From: Anarhynchus alexandrinus
Lineage: Eukaryota; Chordata; Aves; Charadriiformes; Charadriidae
DNA: 64,000 nucleotides
Direction: 5' to 3'
Assembly (NCBI GenBank): GCA_008711295.1
Contig: VUYV01000004.1
Span: forward strand, 1,509,920 to 1,573,919
Part shown: piece by piece, positions 49,301 to 61,660 of the stretch
Layout of the letters: the number at the start of each line of letters is the position of its first letter
How positions within the stretch are numbered: position 1 is the stretch's first letter
Made by a program: the position numbers and the translations under genes
Notes under the pieces: model-generated
What the model was told of the DNA's origin: nothing
Databases searched by the model: none
Seen by the model: only the letters and a program-made list of their open reading frames with translations

Positions 49301-51480
49301 AGCTTTTCTGGTTTTGCCGCATCAAGAAAAAAAAGCCAGCCGGCAGCTTGCATTTCTAGGCTGCCGAACACAGTTTGAGCTGCAGAGCCATGGACGGACC
49401 ATGGTGGGCTACCACCCTGGACCACATCCAACCTGTGACATTGCCAAGTGCCTGGGATGTGTAGAAGTTTTTGAAAAATACCTTCTTATATGGTGTCTCC
49501 CATGGGCCCATCACAAGCTGCTTTTCTTCTCAGTGAAAGCTGTCCTTGGAAAGGGACTTTGTTTTTCCTGAGGACAAGAAAACCACAGAGGGTCAGGTCT
49601 TCACCGTCATGTGAGCACAGATCCCACCCTACCTGCCCACCCTCTGTCCCTATTGCTCCCATTCCTGTGGCTGGCTTAGGCGGTGGCAGAAGAGCCAAAG
49701 CTCATCTTGCTCATGACTGGGAAAAGCAATGACTTTTTTTTGGTTTGTTTTGCTTAAACACCAGAAACTGAATTTTGTGTTAGTGTGTTGCCAAATAAGA
49801 ATCGCTCCCAGCAGCCAAGAAGTGCCTTACCTGTAGTATGTTTGTATAGCTAAAAGGTATGATTAGCCCCACTAGAGAGGTGTTTTTCTTTTAAACGGAG
49901 CATCATTCATCTCAACCAACAGATCTTTGTTCATGTATATTTTCTGAAAGATACAAGTGATAAATTTAGACCATGGAAATGCTGCTTAGAAAGGTGAGTT
50001 TCCTTGAGCAGCTGGGACTGTGGCTACACGATTTCTCCCCAGGATACTAAAGTGGCTGTTGCCCACAGTCCTGTAAGCCTGATAGGTAAAGTCAGACTCT
50101 GCCTTCAGGAATTATTTTCTGTCAATAGTTATTTTTGACATGAGAAGGCATCTGTTTTGGGGAGGAGAAGGTTTTTTTCAATGTGGAAAGTCACTATCTA
50201 TCTCAAAGGTGCGGGGTTTGCCCTTTATCCCCTTCATTCCTGTGATTGTTTTGCCCCTGAATGCAACAGAGCATGCTTGTGTCTGGTCTTCCTGCATTGC
50301 TGTCGTTGTATTTGGGGCCAGAAAGGGGGAACCCTAACTAAATATTGACCTTTCAGAATCTACAGAATACTTTGCACAAAACGCAGAGAGCAGCTTTGAC
50401 CAAAACAGTTTACTGCTTCTTTCATCTTTAATTTTTTATTTTTCTTTCTTTTTTTTTTTCCTAAGCCAGCTCTACATTTCTTAATGTGAAATACAGACAG
50501 ATTTGCACCCTAGGTGCATACTTTCTGGGAATGGTGAAATGAGGTTTGGGTGTTGATAGCAGTGTTTGAGTGAGCTGCTGGTCAGAGAAGCGAATGCTAT
50601 TTACTATTTATGTTGAGTGTGTCTTAAAAAATGGGAAAGGTCACTAGAAGGTTAATGAGCAAAAGACTTTGTAGAGCAAACTGAGGACTAAAGGCTGTGT
50701 GAATCTGTTCTAGAAGTGAATGGTTCTGTGTGTGAACACTGTGAGCTAGGATACTTAGCCATTGTAGTTATAACCTGCCTTTTTTCCCGCAGGGAAGAGC
50801 ATGCTTGCCTTCTTTAGAGCTGAAACAAAATCAGATCCATCCTCTGTCACAGTTACTCAGTCCCACTGAAGTCTGTGAGTGTCAGTGTTCTCTCCAGGCT
50901 TCCGGGGGACTCTGTGTATCAAGCACAGAGACACAGAGTTGTCTCTGTGTGGAGCTGGGGGAACACTTTGTAGGGAATGATGGATCTTGTGGGATATTCA
51001 CATTTCTACTGCCAGATAAACTCTGCTCCCTGAGGATCACCCCATCGCTCACAAATTGATCTGTTCTGAACATCTCCCCTAAAGCTCTCTGATAACCATT
51101 GTATTTTATAAGTCTTGGGAGGCACTAATTCCTTTCCAGATACTGTGATGGCCATCAAAATGAGCAAAGTATCCTATCGTATGAATCGTGACCTGAAGGT
51201 GGGGCTGAAAGGTGTTTGAAGGTTAGAGAATGAAGAAAAGAAGATATTAGTGGTGGAAATGCATAAGGATGTGTCATATTTTTATTTTTGTAAGTCTGAT
51301 TCTCTAAGTGCTTGTAAAGTACTTTACTGTTGTATATGTGGTGATGCAGTAGTTCACAATATCCTTTTATTTTTGTATATTCCCCCCTCCACAATAATCC
51401 CTTCCTGTTCAACTCATAGAGAGTAATTTAAGAAGACAGAATTTATATATCGTAATAAAATGTTCAAACTGTCATGCTGA
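46352..51480 (+). other. Probable RFLNA 3' UTR (about 5.1 kb)
   Basis: There is no coding sequence after the stop. The first canonical AATAAA in a suitable setting is at 51454, after a T-rich, AT-rich stretch with repeated 'ttttatttttgta' words (about 51280-51380) typical of vertebrate 3' UTR ends. An ATTAAA at about 47964 sits in an A-run and looks less convincing. A shorter UTR using a non-canonical signal cannot be excluded. Open frames inside are chance. Confidence 0.5.
51454..51459 (+). terminator. Candidate RFLNA poly(A) signal AATAAA
   Basis: AATAAA within 'cgtaataaaatgttcaaact', followed 30-60 bases later by a T/C-rich downstream stretch ('gtttcctttcccttccttac'). The position fits the end of a + strand transcript and precedes the transposon relic at 52220. 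Confidence 0.5.
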
Positions 51481-52219
51481 CGTATCTGGAGTTTCCTTTC
51501 CCTTCCTTACCCATTTACTTGGTCCTTAATGCTCCTTTCCCATCCAGAGGGAATGTTTTTGGTGTCTCCCTCCCTCGCCCGTGGGATTCAGCCCAGCTCC
51601 CCGTGGTCAGGAGGCTGTGGTTTCAGACGTGTAAAATCTGCTGTGTCACATATGCCCGGAGAAAGTTGAAATAGCTCAGGCAAAACTCACTCTTCCTACA
51701 GAGGCAGCTGTTTACCGTTTCTTCAGCCTAAATTTCCCTCTTCCTGCTCGATCCCAACTATGGAGCCCTGGTATTCAACCTAGATAATTCCTCTCCCAGC
51801 TTTTCCATGGCCTTGAAGGGAAGGAAGAACCGCCATGATGCTTATTTCATATCCAGGTACCCACAGCCTAGTACAGTATGGGGACCCCTGCTACGTCCTG
51901 GCTTTCCAAACCATGAAGGCAGATGGGTTGCATCAGGGCTAAAACCCTGCCTAGCCATGAAGTGTATTTTAAAGCCATTGCTGTAAATGCCTCAGGCTCG
52001 CCAGCCAGCTATTAGTAGAGCGCTCAGCTGTCTTCCAAGACCTAAGATGTCTGCAGGGAGAATCTGACACTAATCCTTATGGAAAAATCATATTGGATTT
52101 ATAGGGATGAAGTCAATAGACTTGGACGAAAACAGCTGTTAAACTCTAAGGAATGGGAAGGAGAAGGAAAGCCATGTTATGCAAGAGGTTTGCTTCAGGT
52201 GCACGGGAAGTGCCCGTGT
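51481..52219. other. Intergenic, nothing coding seen
   Basis: No recognised feature, apart from a possible upstream extension of the gypsy relic near 52170-52219, where 'CYARGLLQVHGKC' weakly recalls a zinc knuckle lacking one cysteine. Confidence 0.45.
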
Positions 52220-53165
52220 CCTCATCCCAAGCTTTTTGACACAAATCACGGCAGAACAGCTCCTGCGATGAAGGATGGGAGACAGGCTCGTGCTCAAGCA
52301 CCCACAGAAATGCAACAACATGGAGAAGGCAGGGGGTGTATGGACTGGGCGAGTTCAATGGTTGAAACCCAAACACCAGATGAAGGACATGTGCATGCAC
52401 TCCTGTTATTTAAATAAAACCATAAAACGTGAATGCCGTCCAATGAAGATTCCTGAGGTGGCAGCTAAATCCTCAGCAGCAAAAGCGGTATTAGATGCAG
52501 GATATGTGTTTTGGCAAGTGCGCTCAGATGAGCTAACCCCTAAGCTAGTGGCTTTTACTGTGCCATTTGGATGTTGTAAATTTAAGCAGATGATGCTTGG
52601 TATTAGTTTTGCTCCTGGGATATTTCAGAGAGTAATTGCACATATCTCTGAGGGATTACAAGGTGCTGAAGTTATAATGGATAGACTTTGAACTTAGACT
52701 AGATGCCTTTATGAACAGAAGGAAAGATTTAGGCTGGTTTTACAGACAGCAAGAATGCTGAGTGTAAAATGCCAAAAGCCTCACCTAAAAGAAGTTGCTG
52801 ATAATGGGCAGCTACAAATTTAATAATAATAAACCCCCACATGCTGGGATCCCCATTCCACTCCACAAAGCAGAGCTGTAAGGGAACAACAGATGCCTTT
52901 ATCAAATTTCATTCCACAGCTATGTACAGTCAACAAAAAATGGAGGCATTTGCCAGAGAAAGAACCTTACCTGATACTGGAGCAGTAAAAACTTGCCCCT
53001 GCTGCTAAGCCATCAGCTTGAAACTGCCATGTCCAAAGGCCTTGTGCTTGGTCTCTGCTCCTTATCCTCAGCACAAAGCAAAGTCACAGCCTGGACCTGC
53101 AGAAGTGTCTTTGGAAGATCTAGGCAATGCCAAGCAGCAGGAAAGTTGTATCACAGTCCTCAGAA
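52220..53165 (+). mobile_element. Decayed Ty3/gypsy-type pol fragment (RT and start of RNase H)
   Basis: The fragment encodes remnants of an LTR-retrotransposon polyprotein. In one + frame (52275-52988) the order of Ty3/gypsy RT motifs is kept: MEKAG (52320), LNKTIKRE with PMKIPEV (about 52409-52460), VLDAGYVFWQVRSDE (about 52491-52535; family LDA..GFWQ), VPFGCCKFKQMMLGISFAPG then FQR (about 52560-52630), and GAEVIMD at about 52660-52685. The second catalytic Asp that should follow is Arg, and TGA and TAG stops come next. The same frame resumes with RFRLVLQTAR (about 52725), is broken by four TAA codons at 52821-52832, then gives LSNFIPQLCTVNKKW (about 52899). After a TAA at 52986, a shifted frame gives PAEVSLEDLG (about 53096), like the start of gypsy RNase H. 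No LTR, gag or integrase was found. It is dead; no host gene is implied. Confidence 0.78.
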
Positions 53166-54585
53166 TATCACGAATCTGTGCCCATGTGAAGGAACCACCA
53201 GCAGCATGCCTGGACCACTGCACATCCCAGCCACCCACGTGAACTGCGACTCCTCTGGCACAGGATGCTGAACTCTGTGGGGAGCAGGCGTGGGATGGGA
53301 GCCTGCTACAGCAGATATGCTTCAAGATCCCTCTAACCCCAGAGCAGCTGACCCTGCAGCTCCACAACTACTCAGAGCAGCCATCCCAGGCTGATTGAAC
53401 CCACCTGCGATGCTCTAGATGCAGCTGTGCAGCCTCCTCTTACCCTGTGATGCAGGTTCAGTTCTCAGGGGGCACCTTAGCTTCAGCAACTGAGACTTCA
53501 TTGTGGCTGTATGGGCCTCTGGATGCTCGCTCTGGTGATGGGATGGTGTCTTCTTTGGCTGGCACTCCTGACTGCTCTCTGCAGTTTGTGCTCAGCCATG
53601 GTAAGAAGTGCATCTAGTGCTGATTTTCAGCCTGTTGCTTGGAGGAGAAATTCCCACCATGGATGCAGCCTCTGGGGTTACTCCGTGGCCTGGCCACATG
53701 GGTTTGCCACCACATTAACTGTCCCCAGCTCTCCTGCCTGTTTCTAAATCCCCTGGTCTGGTTACACAGCAGAGGAGCGAGGACCTGCCCCAGGGCTGCA
53801 CAGCTTCTGCCAAAGCACTGGGTCCCCTTCCCCTGGCAATGGGCTTGGCCACAGCAGGGAAATTTAAGCAGGAATGGCTTGTTCACGAGTAGGATAGAGG
53901 GTCCTGGAATCACATTTTTTGGGGGGCATAAGGAGGGAGTTTTATGAGCTCTATTTTTCTGTTTCTAATAATGGTATTGGATCTAAACAGCTCCACGCCT
54001 CTGAGTCCAAGGCAGACAGGGAGTTCACATCTACGAGGATGAAAATGCTCATCCTGCCAAGCCTTTGATTCTCACTGTATCCTTCCTACCCTGCACACAG
54101 GCAGACAGAACATTTCTAGCATAAAAATATCCTCCTCTCCAGCTAACCACCTCCAGATTCCCTTCCTGAGCCTGTTCTGAGCCCGGTGATCAGACATTTC
54201 TATATACATAAACATTCAAATCATCTCCCCGGGGCTCTTCCTGTCTCACAAGCAGATCCTGAGACCAGCGGCTATTTGCAGCCCCTTGAGATACAACTGG
54301 GATCGGGGCTGAATGCTGCGGTCGGGGCCATGCGTGCAGAGTACCGGGTTTGTACCGTGGCCACGCAGCATCCCAGCGTGGGCCACCGAGACACCCATCG
54401 CCTCCTGCCCTGGAGAACAAACTACCCCGAACACCCCGTGTGTGGCTGCGGGTGACGATGCCACGGGGCTGGACGGACTGGGAGACCTGCGATGGCACTG
54501 GGATGTGCCGTGGGTGTGCGTGGGGGTATGCACACTTGCAGGTGCAAAAACACGCCAAGTGCAAAGCAGTGGAGGAATGAGCAAA
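53166..54585. other. Intergenic, nothing coding seen
   Basis: No gene recognised. The left few hundred bases could be further eroded retroelement sequence but show no motif I can name. The 99- to 102-codon overlapping frames at 53614-53947 are complementary shadows of each other. Confidence 0.45.
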
Positions 54586-54611
54586 ACACACACACACACA
54601 CACACACACAC
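54586..54611 (+). repeat. (AC)13 microsatellite
   Basis: An uninterrupted run of 13 AC units lies between 'gagcaaa' and 'gagtgcaaa'. On the minus strand it produces a run of alternating Cys and Val codons that inflates open frames there. Confidence 0.97.
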
Positions 54612-57600
54612 GAGTGCAAACTGCATTCTCTTTGATGGAGGATTGTAGAAACATTACCTTCCCCTGGGGCTTTACAGTGAAATAACCTGATTATTCATAA
54701 ACCAGCTAGAACCATCAATCCCTCATTTATCATTTTCAACATAAGTAATAAGGGCAAGAGAGGAGCACGCCAGCAATAAACTAGTTATAGATGTAGCGTT
54801 GAAATCTGCCCATTTCCTTTAAATATGCCCCGCTTACTGATAATAAACAGTGATCCAACCGATACCTCGTCTGAGTCCTCGAGCGCCGGATTACAAAGGA
54901 CACAAGCCAACACCCTGCTTGATGCAAGTGAAAGTCCATTTGGCGTTTGCGTGGGAGGCCAGCTAGGAAAATGCAGCAAATTTTAAAAAAACACATTTGT
55001 CTTGCTGACAAATGCCTCAGGAAATAGAAGCCTTTGTATTCTTCTTTGACCTCCTCCACTCACAGATGGGTTTTGCTGTGCTTCCGACAAGGTTGGGTTT
55101 TTTTTTTTCAGCGCTTGCACTTCCAGGACATTCATTTTAGGTGCCGAAGAGCGCGGCGCGGCCGCCCGGCACAGGGGATGGGATGAAGCACCAGCATCCC
55201 CAGCGCCTGTGGCTGGCTAGGTGATGATGCACATCATCGTGTTACGGACCTACCGACCTGCTGTGGCCAAGTAGGATGGCCTTGGAGGTGCAGAGCTGGA
55301 GTTTCAGCTTCAGGTCCAGCTTCTAGTGAGGCACTATAAGTGGCAGCATCTCAGGCCTCTTAGAGCATCCTTGGCTGTTTGAGCGCGGGCTTTACCCTGG
55401 AATATAGAGTGAACAGAGGAGACAGCACCCAGAGCCGCACAGATCCCTAACTGGTACCCAGGAGAGGAGTTGGGCACCCTGACAGCTCTAGCCTGAGCCT
55501 GGTATCAGAGCGAAGTGAAGGTGGGGTGGACCAGGGAATGGCAGAGCAGCACTTGAGGCTCGGGGTGCTTTGCTGATCACGGCACCGCTCAGCCTCCAGG
55601 TCTGCCCTTGAACTTTGCAGCTTGGGCCCTTTCTGAGCCCCCCGGGCCTCGTAAACGTTTTGGCAGCGCCAGCCCTCTGTGCGAGCCCCAGCCGTGGCTG
55701 AAGCGCGCTGTTAATGAGCCACGTGTTCTGAAGGCCTCCAGGCTTGGCACCGGCCCACGGGGACCCGCCGGAGCCCGGCTCCGTTAGCCGGCCGCGCGAT
55801 GCTGTGCCGCGGCCCAGCAGAGCTGGCTGAAAAATGCCCCGCTCAGCACTTTCTGGAAAAATCTTCGTTTGCGGAGGAGCGGCTGCTCTGGGGGAAGGTC
55901 CTGCTGCCCTCCCCCACCCAGCACCCCCCCACTGCTCACCCCTCCAAAGGTCTCTCCTCTATATGCACACAGAAGAGGGGGGGGGAAGAATCACATATTT
56001 TTAAACACTGTCTAATGGTGAAAAGTAACATCTGGAGAGCAGCCTTGCCCCTCACACAGAGTTCTCCATCTCCACATCTCAATATGAAGCCCAGCAGGAA
56101 ATTGGTCCAGAAGGGACCTCTCAGCTCAGCGATGGGGATGACGCTCCCTGCGAGTGCCATCAGATTGGGGACAGCAGCCACCGACCGGGGGACAGCAGGT
56201 ACCCAAGAGCCCTGGAGACGCACGTGGCCGGCTAAACCCATACTCACTGTTGGGACATTTTTGGATAGCGAAGGGAAGAGGACTGCTGAGCAGCGGGGTG
56301 ACCCCTTCGCCCATGAATGTGCCTCCCATGCTGGCCCGTCTCCCCCGGGCCCCCAGGAAACGGGCGCAGGACAAACCCCGCTTCCTTCAAGCCCGTTTCC
56401 ACCGAGGCTCTTCCAGCCAACATTAACACACTTTGCTTTACTTCCCAGCATGGCCTGGGGCAGAAAACAACATCTGGACCTAATAAAAAGGCTGCCCTCC
56501 CCCACAAAGAGACCCAAGAGCAACCTCTGCTATTTGGTTTCCAACCTCTGCTGTTTGGTTTCTCCTTCAGCAGTGGACGGAGGAGGCAGCTCCAACCCAG
56601 GGGCTGCTGCTGGTCTGAAGGGGAGCAGGATGCTCCAGCAGCCCACAAGGACTGGTGGCTTAAAAATGGGTCCAGTGGGGTGAAGTTAGTTGGGTTTCAC
56701 TGCTAAGGACCCAGCAATGCTTGAACTGGTTGCGACTTCTCGTCGGGGTATAGAGTTGGGGTATAAGGATTTTTTCTTCCCTTGAACAGAATGGCGGTCT
56801 TTTTCGGTTCCAAAAACATGAAAGCTGGAGATGGCTTTAAGCCAAGGCCCGGGATTAACATCCCCATGGGGAAAAGCTCTGCTTCAGTCCAACTGGAATG
56901 CAGATCCAGACCTGGCACCCATCTTCAGGCACGCACCGCCCGGGCTCCTTGCGTCTGACCTCTGGCAGCTGCTTCGCTTTCTGGAAAGGGCTCAGGATGA
57001 AACAGCAGCAGAAAATACTCCTGGATCCCGGGCAGAGCTGGATCAGGATTGCACAGCTGAGGTCCAGCCTTTTGCAAACAAACACCCAAGTCAGTGGAGT
57101 CCAAACCTCTTCAGAGTCCACGTCTCACCAGAGCTGATTCAGGGCCCATCACCTGCTGACAGCTGCTCTGAGCAGAGTTTGAGAAACGAGTTGAATGAGG
57201 ATGTAGTGTCTTTGAGAGCAACCTTCTGGACCGGGTTGCTCTGCTTTCTGCTCTTCACAAAGCCTTCTCTTCCCCCCGTGCCACCGGAGGCAGGAGAGGA
57301 GCCCCCAGCAGCCCACGGAGGTGCCCCCCTCTTGCAGACACGGTGTTTTCTGCAAATACTGACCTGCAACGCGTGGAGCAATTGATTTTGGCTGGTCCGA
57401 CCGGGGCTGCGCGCCCGTGGGTGAGACCTCAGACCAACCACCCCAGGGCTGCTTCTTCCTCCACGGGTTTCCGCAGTGCTCCGGAGCACTGGGGGCTGCC
57501 GTGGCAATTAGTAATGACAGCTCAAAATACACCATCGTTAGCGTGGCCAGACTCCACAGCTGGTGCGGTCAGTGTTTCCTATCCCCTGGCATCGCCTCGG

Positions 57601-60600
57601 CAAATACTATAACTGAGTTTTCTCCGAGCTGAACATGGATCTAGTCATCAAAGAGATTGCGAATGACTAATAAATATGAAAAGAAGTCAGGGGGGCAGCA
57701 AAAATTTCTGGACCAAGATCAATCTTCACTGACAACTGCTGCTTTTTCTAAGCGAAAGTACACTGCAGAGTTTAAACCGGCGTCCGACTTCAAAGCAGAG
57801 AGGTCTCCAGATGGAGTTTACCACCATTCCTAACACCCTGCGCTTAGGCGGGTTACATGCATTTACAGCGAGAGGCATTCAGATTATTCCCAAAGAAGAG
57901 AAACACACTGTCCTCTTCAAAAATGCAGACTCGAAGCAATGTGTGACCGATGCTCTCCTCTCTGCAGTGTCGGTGGCGGAATGCATCTCCGGGCGGTTAT
58001 TTCTCCCCACTCTCCATCTACAATGGCCAACAAGAGGAAAGTCTCCCCTGTTGGTGGTTACACCGGGGTTGTGCTGTCTGCAGCCGAGATGAGTGTGGTC
58101 CCTCCTCAGTTGGGATGCAGAGACCCTCCCGCACCCCCCGCACCCCACCACTGCCACCGCGGCAGGAGTGAGCCCAGCACGGCCGGGAGGGCAGAGCCCA
58201 ACGAAGCCTGACTCGCACCGCTCTGGAAAGCAAGACCCAGAAAGCGGCGTGTTTGCAGCACCAGGGTTTTGCCTTTCTACCCAGCTGCCGCAGGTTTTCA
58301 GCCCAGGGCGCGCAGGGAGATGCTCTCCCCGCTGTGCATTTCACAGCAGCGTTTTTGGACACCCTGGTGCCACCATGGGAAGGGACTGTGGGGTCTGGCA
58401 TCATCCCACACCCCCCAAATCCCTCTGCATCCCTGCTAGGTGATTCCTCCTCACAACGGCCGAGACAACCGTGGCCCCAGGGATGACTGTGTGTCCAGGG
58501 ATTTTATTTCAGGAGCATTTCTGCAAAGCTGTTTTGTTTTTTGCTTGTTTGTTTGTGCAGCAGCCCACCAGCTCCTCTGCCACTTGCACTTCACTAAAGC
58601 CGACACCGACCTCGGCTCGCTCAGACACAACCGCTCCAACCTCCCGTCGGTGGCGAGTGATTTATTACCACTCCGCTGCCTGGAGTCCTGACAAATACTC
58701 ATTTTGGTAATTACAGGAGGCCAAAAATGAGAGGATAAATAAACCTGACAATTAATTCAGCTGTTACCCGCGCACACACACACAGAGTGACACTCGTTCC
58801 CAAGTCTCCTACGGCCCCAACTCTTCCCACAGGGGCACAGAAGCCCGGCAGAGCTCAGCCAGCCAACACACCCCTGCCTCTGCCCACCCCTGGGGGTCCC
58901 AACCCCGATAAGAGCCAGGCATCCCATCAAAAGCTGCTCTATTTTCCTCCCAGGTTACTCGCCAGCCTAAACCCTCTCATCCCCTGCCAAGATCAGCTCT
59001 TTAACCCTCTGCATCATTATCAGAGAGCATATATAATTTCATGGCAAATCACAAGAACTGATGAATGACTATTTGGATTGCAATCGTCAGGAGAGTATAA
59101 ACCGCTTCCTGCTGTACGGAGCGCAGGAACGGTTACCGGCTTTGCTGGCCAAAGGCACGTCTGACCCGTTCAGCCGCTCAGCTGAAGAGCCCCTGCTCCG
59201 CTGGGGCCGGTGTGTGGGGACCGCCAGCTGCCTGTCCGGGGAGGGCACAGGGCTGGGTGCCACCACCATGCGGGGTTTGTATTCTGCTGGGTTTTGTACC
59301 CTTTTTTTTTTCTTTTTAATCTTCGCAGGGTACCACAGCTGCATCCCTCTCCCCTCCCCGGCACCCGCAGGGCACAGGCAGACTGCGGGGAGGGTGCTGA
59401 AGCCCAATGCGCAGTGTCCTGGCTCACGCAGCAAGGCCAACCCCGGTCTTGTGCCTTTTCCTCGTTCTTCTAACTCAGCTAAAAAATCTTCCTCTTGCTT
59501 TAATTCTTTCCAAGAGAAAAAAAACCAACCCAACCCCATAATACTAACTAACACCAGTTCCTCACCAGGAGAAGGTTGTGATGCTCCTGTGCCTTCTCAT
59601 GGCCTATGTCCAGGGCAAAGACATCAGGGATCATCTTTTGTCTTCCCTCTCCCCTTCAAAACCCCTCTGCCACCTGGTCAAAATAGAAGTGAGCCCGGAC
59701 TTCTGACATTTTTTTTATTGCTGGTTTTTGAAGCCATCTGCTTTTGCCCCGTTTCATTTTAATCTCCTTATGCAAGAACTTTTCAAGTAGACCTAAAGTT
59801 TTCCATCATTAAATCATAAGTGTTGGCCTTGAATGTAGATTTTTCCCACCTTCTGTTATTTCAGCATCAGTGTGAATTATTTACCGGGGCTCCTGCTGTC
59901 AGCCCTCGTCAATGTTTAAGCCCTGATGCGAGGGGCTGATCAGCTCGGCTTCTGTTTGTACTAGTTATTAACTTATTCTAATTGCCTTCAGAGCGGCAAA
60001 AGCCTTTCCAAGAAGAATTTCAACAAAATTGCTGGTCTCGGAGATCTTTAGGCTGATCTTGAAGAGCCAGCAGGCATCTGCCTAGTGCATTGCTATGGGA
60101 ATTGGTCACTGGAGGAACGCGTGGAGACTGGAGGAGGCAGGGTTGGTCGGTGTGGGTACATACCTGGAGGGATTTCCGATGGTGTCTGGGTGATCCAGAG
60201 GACCTGGGGGTGATCCTTCACCAGCACAGAGACAGGAACCTTTTGGACATCCCCTGGACGGACAAACCAGTCACGCAGCGTTGGGGAGCCTTCCTCCAGG
60301 ACTTGCAGCAGCTCGTATGGGGGTGACCACCCGAAATGCTGAGCCGGCAGAAGGCAGGGGTACGCCGTGGCAGAAATGCTCACTGCTGCTCTCAGGAAAA
60401 CGCCATTTGTGTAAAATCCATTTCTGAGCCCCAGGAAAGGCAGCAGAAGGCCCCCCAAGTGCAAAACCAACTAATAGCCCTTCGATGGATTCAATTCTGT
60501 ATAGTCATCCAGTTTGCCCTCACACAGAGCCGTACCCCTTGGCTCACTGCCCCCCCAGTTCATCACTCACCCTGTAAAACGCCACCGCGTGCACACCCCG

Positions 60601-61121
60601 CAGCAGCGGTGAGAGGTGCTGAGCCCTGTGGCACCCACCCTGAAGAGGACTTGGGGACCGATGGCTCCCAGCCCCAACCAAAGTCAACCACCCCCCATGG
60701 GACTGATGTCAGAGGTAAAGCAATTTAGACCCACAAATAGATACCAGGGCTTCTGTTTCAATTGTTAACTGGGTAGTAGCTAATTAGCCTCCCCAATAAT
60801 TTTCTACAAGGCTTGTGAGGGATTATCCATCACCAGAATATCTATTTTTTAATTATTATTTTTTTAATTTAATTCAATCACAGTTGAACAATGCTTTCCT
60901 TGGCTGCTGGTCAAAGAGCGATGATGCCAAGGTGCCCTCCGTCAGCCCTGCTCGGTGCTGCAGAGATGCAGGTCCCATTCAGCTAAGGGGTGCGTGGTCC
61001 CACAGCTGTCCTTGGATGCCACCAGCATCCCTTGGTGACCACAGTCAATAAAAACATCGTGTTTAAACCTCTCTTGGCCATCAGCTGGTTAAAAAGCAGC
61101 ACAGGGGTGCGAGCCCTGCCT
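54612..61121. other. Intergenic, non-coding, with CNE-like islands
   Basis: No gene is supported. GC-rich stretches (55140-56700, 58100-58700) alternate with compact AT-rich islands (54655-54990, 58680-58760, 59800-60060) resembling conserved non-coding elements. The open frame of 294 codons at 55799-56683 is in GC-rich DNA, lacks any recognisable domain and is overlapped by equally long frames on the other strand. A 21-bp doublet lies at 56521-56562. Confidence 0.55.
56521..56562 (+). repeat. 21-bp tandem doublet
   Basis: Two adjacent 21-base units, 'caacctctgctatttggttt' plus c and the same with one A-to-G change, form a recent short duplication. Confidence 0.92.
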
Positions 61122-61168
61122 GCAGATGGGGAAACTGAGGCAGGGAGGGAGGCTGTGACTTGGCCAGA
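61122..61168 (-). repeat. MIR-like SINE fragment (reverse orientation)
   Basis: 'gcagatggggaaactgaggc' followed by 'agggagggaggctgtgactt' and 'ggcc' matches the reverse complement of the MIR 3' core (cagatggggaaactgaggc...gtgacttgcc). Identity is good over about 45 bases. Confidence 0.5.
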
Positions 61169-61660
61169 GCACCGGTCCCCTGAGCTTCAGGGTATGATGT
61201 CCCGTTGTGCTTCAGCGACCTAACTCGTCCCTTGCCAAGGGCCTTCCAGCAGTGCTGGCCCCGGCGCCAGCGGTACCACGGGAGGGTCACGGTGCAGCCG
61301 GTGGGCACGCAGCCCCCACCACCCAGACCAGCCCGGCAGTGACGCCGGGGATCGTACTGGCCACCCCCGATGCGAGTGAGCCACACACCTGGGGACATCC
61401 ATCCACCATGCCCTCAGGGTGTGCAGCACAGCACCCGCTGGCACCGCTGCCACTCACCTTTCTCCCCCCTCTCTCAGCCCATTTTACCGCGGGTACCCCC
61501 ATCCGTACCCCGCCAGCACGGGGGTCCCCAACCCGCCCCGCACCCCCCCTTGCCACGAGCCGTCCGGTTCCCAATCCGGCTGCCCCGCGAGCAGCTCGCC
61601 CTGCCTGGGCTCACGCACACAAACAGGCAGGACAGCGCTGTATTTTGCTGCCAAATAAGC

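Noticed and set aside
54190..54654. Minus-strand frames with alternating Cys and Val
   Set aside because: They are translations through the (AC)13 microsatellite.
55799..56683. Open + frame of 294 codons
   Set aside because: It lies in GC-rich DNA, is overlapped by long frames on the opposite strand (195 and 134 codons), and has low-complexity Pro/Ser/Gly content without a known family.
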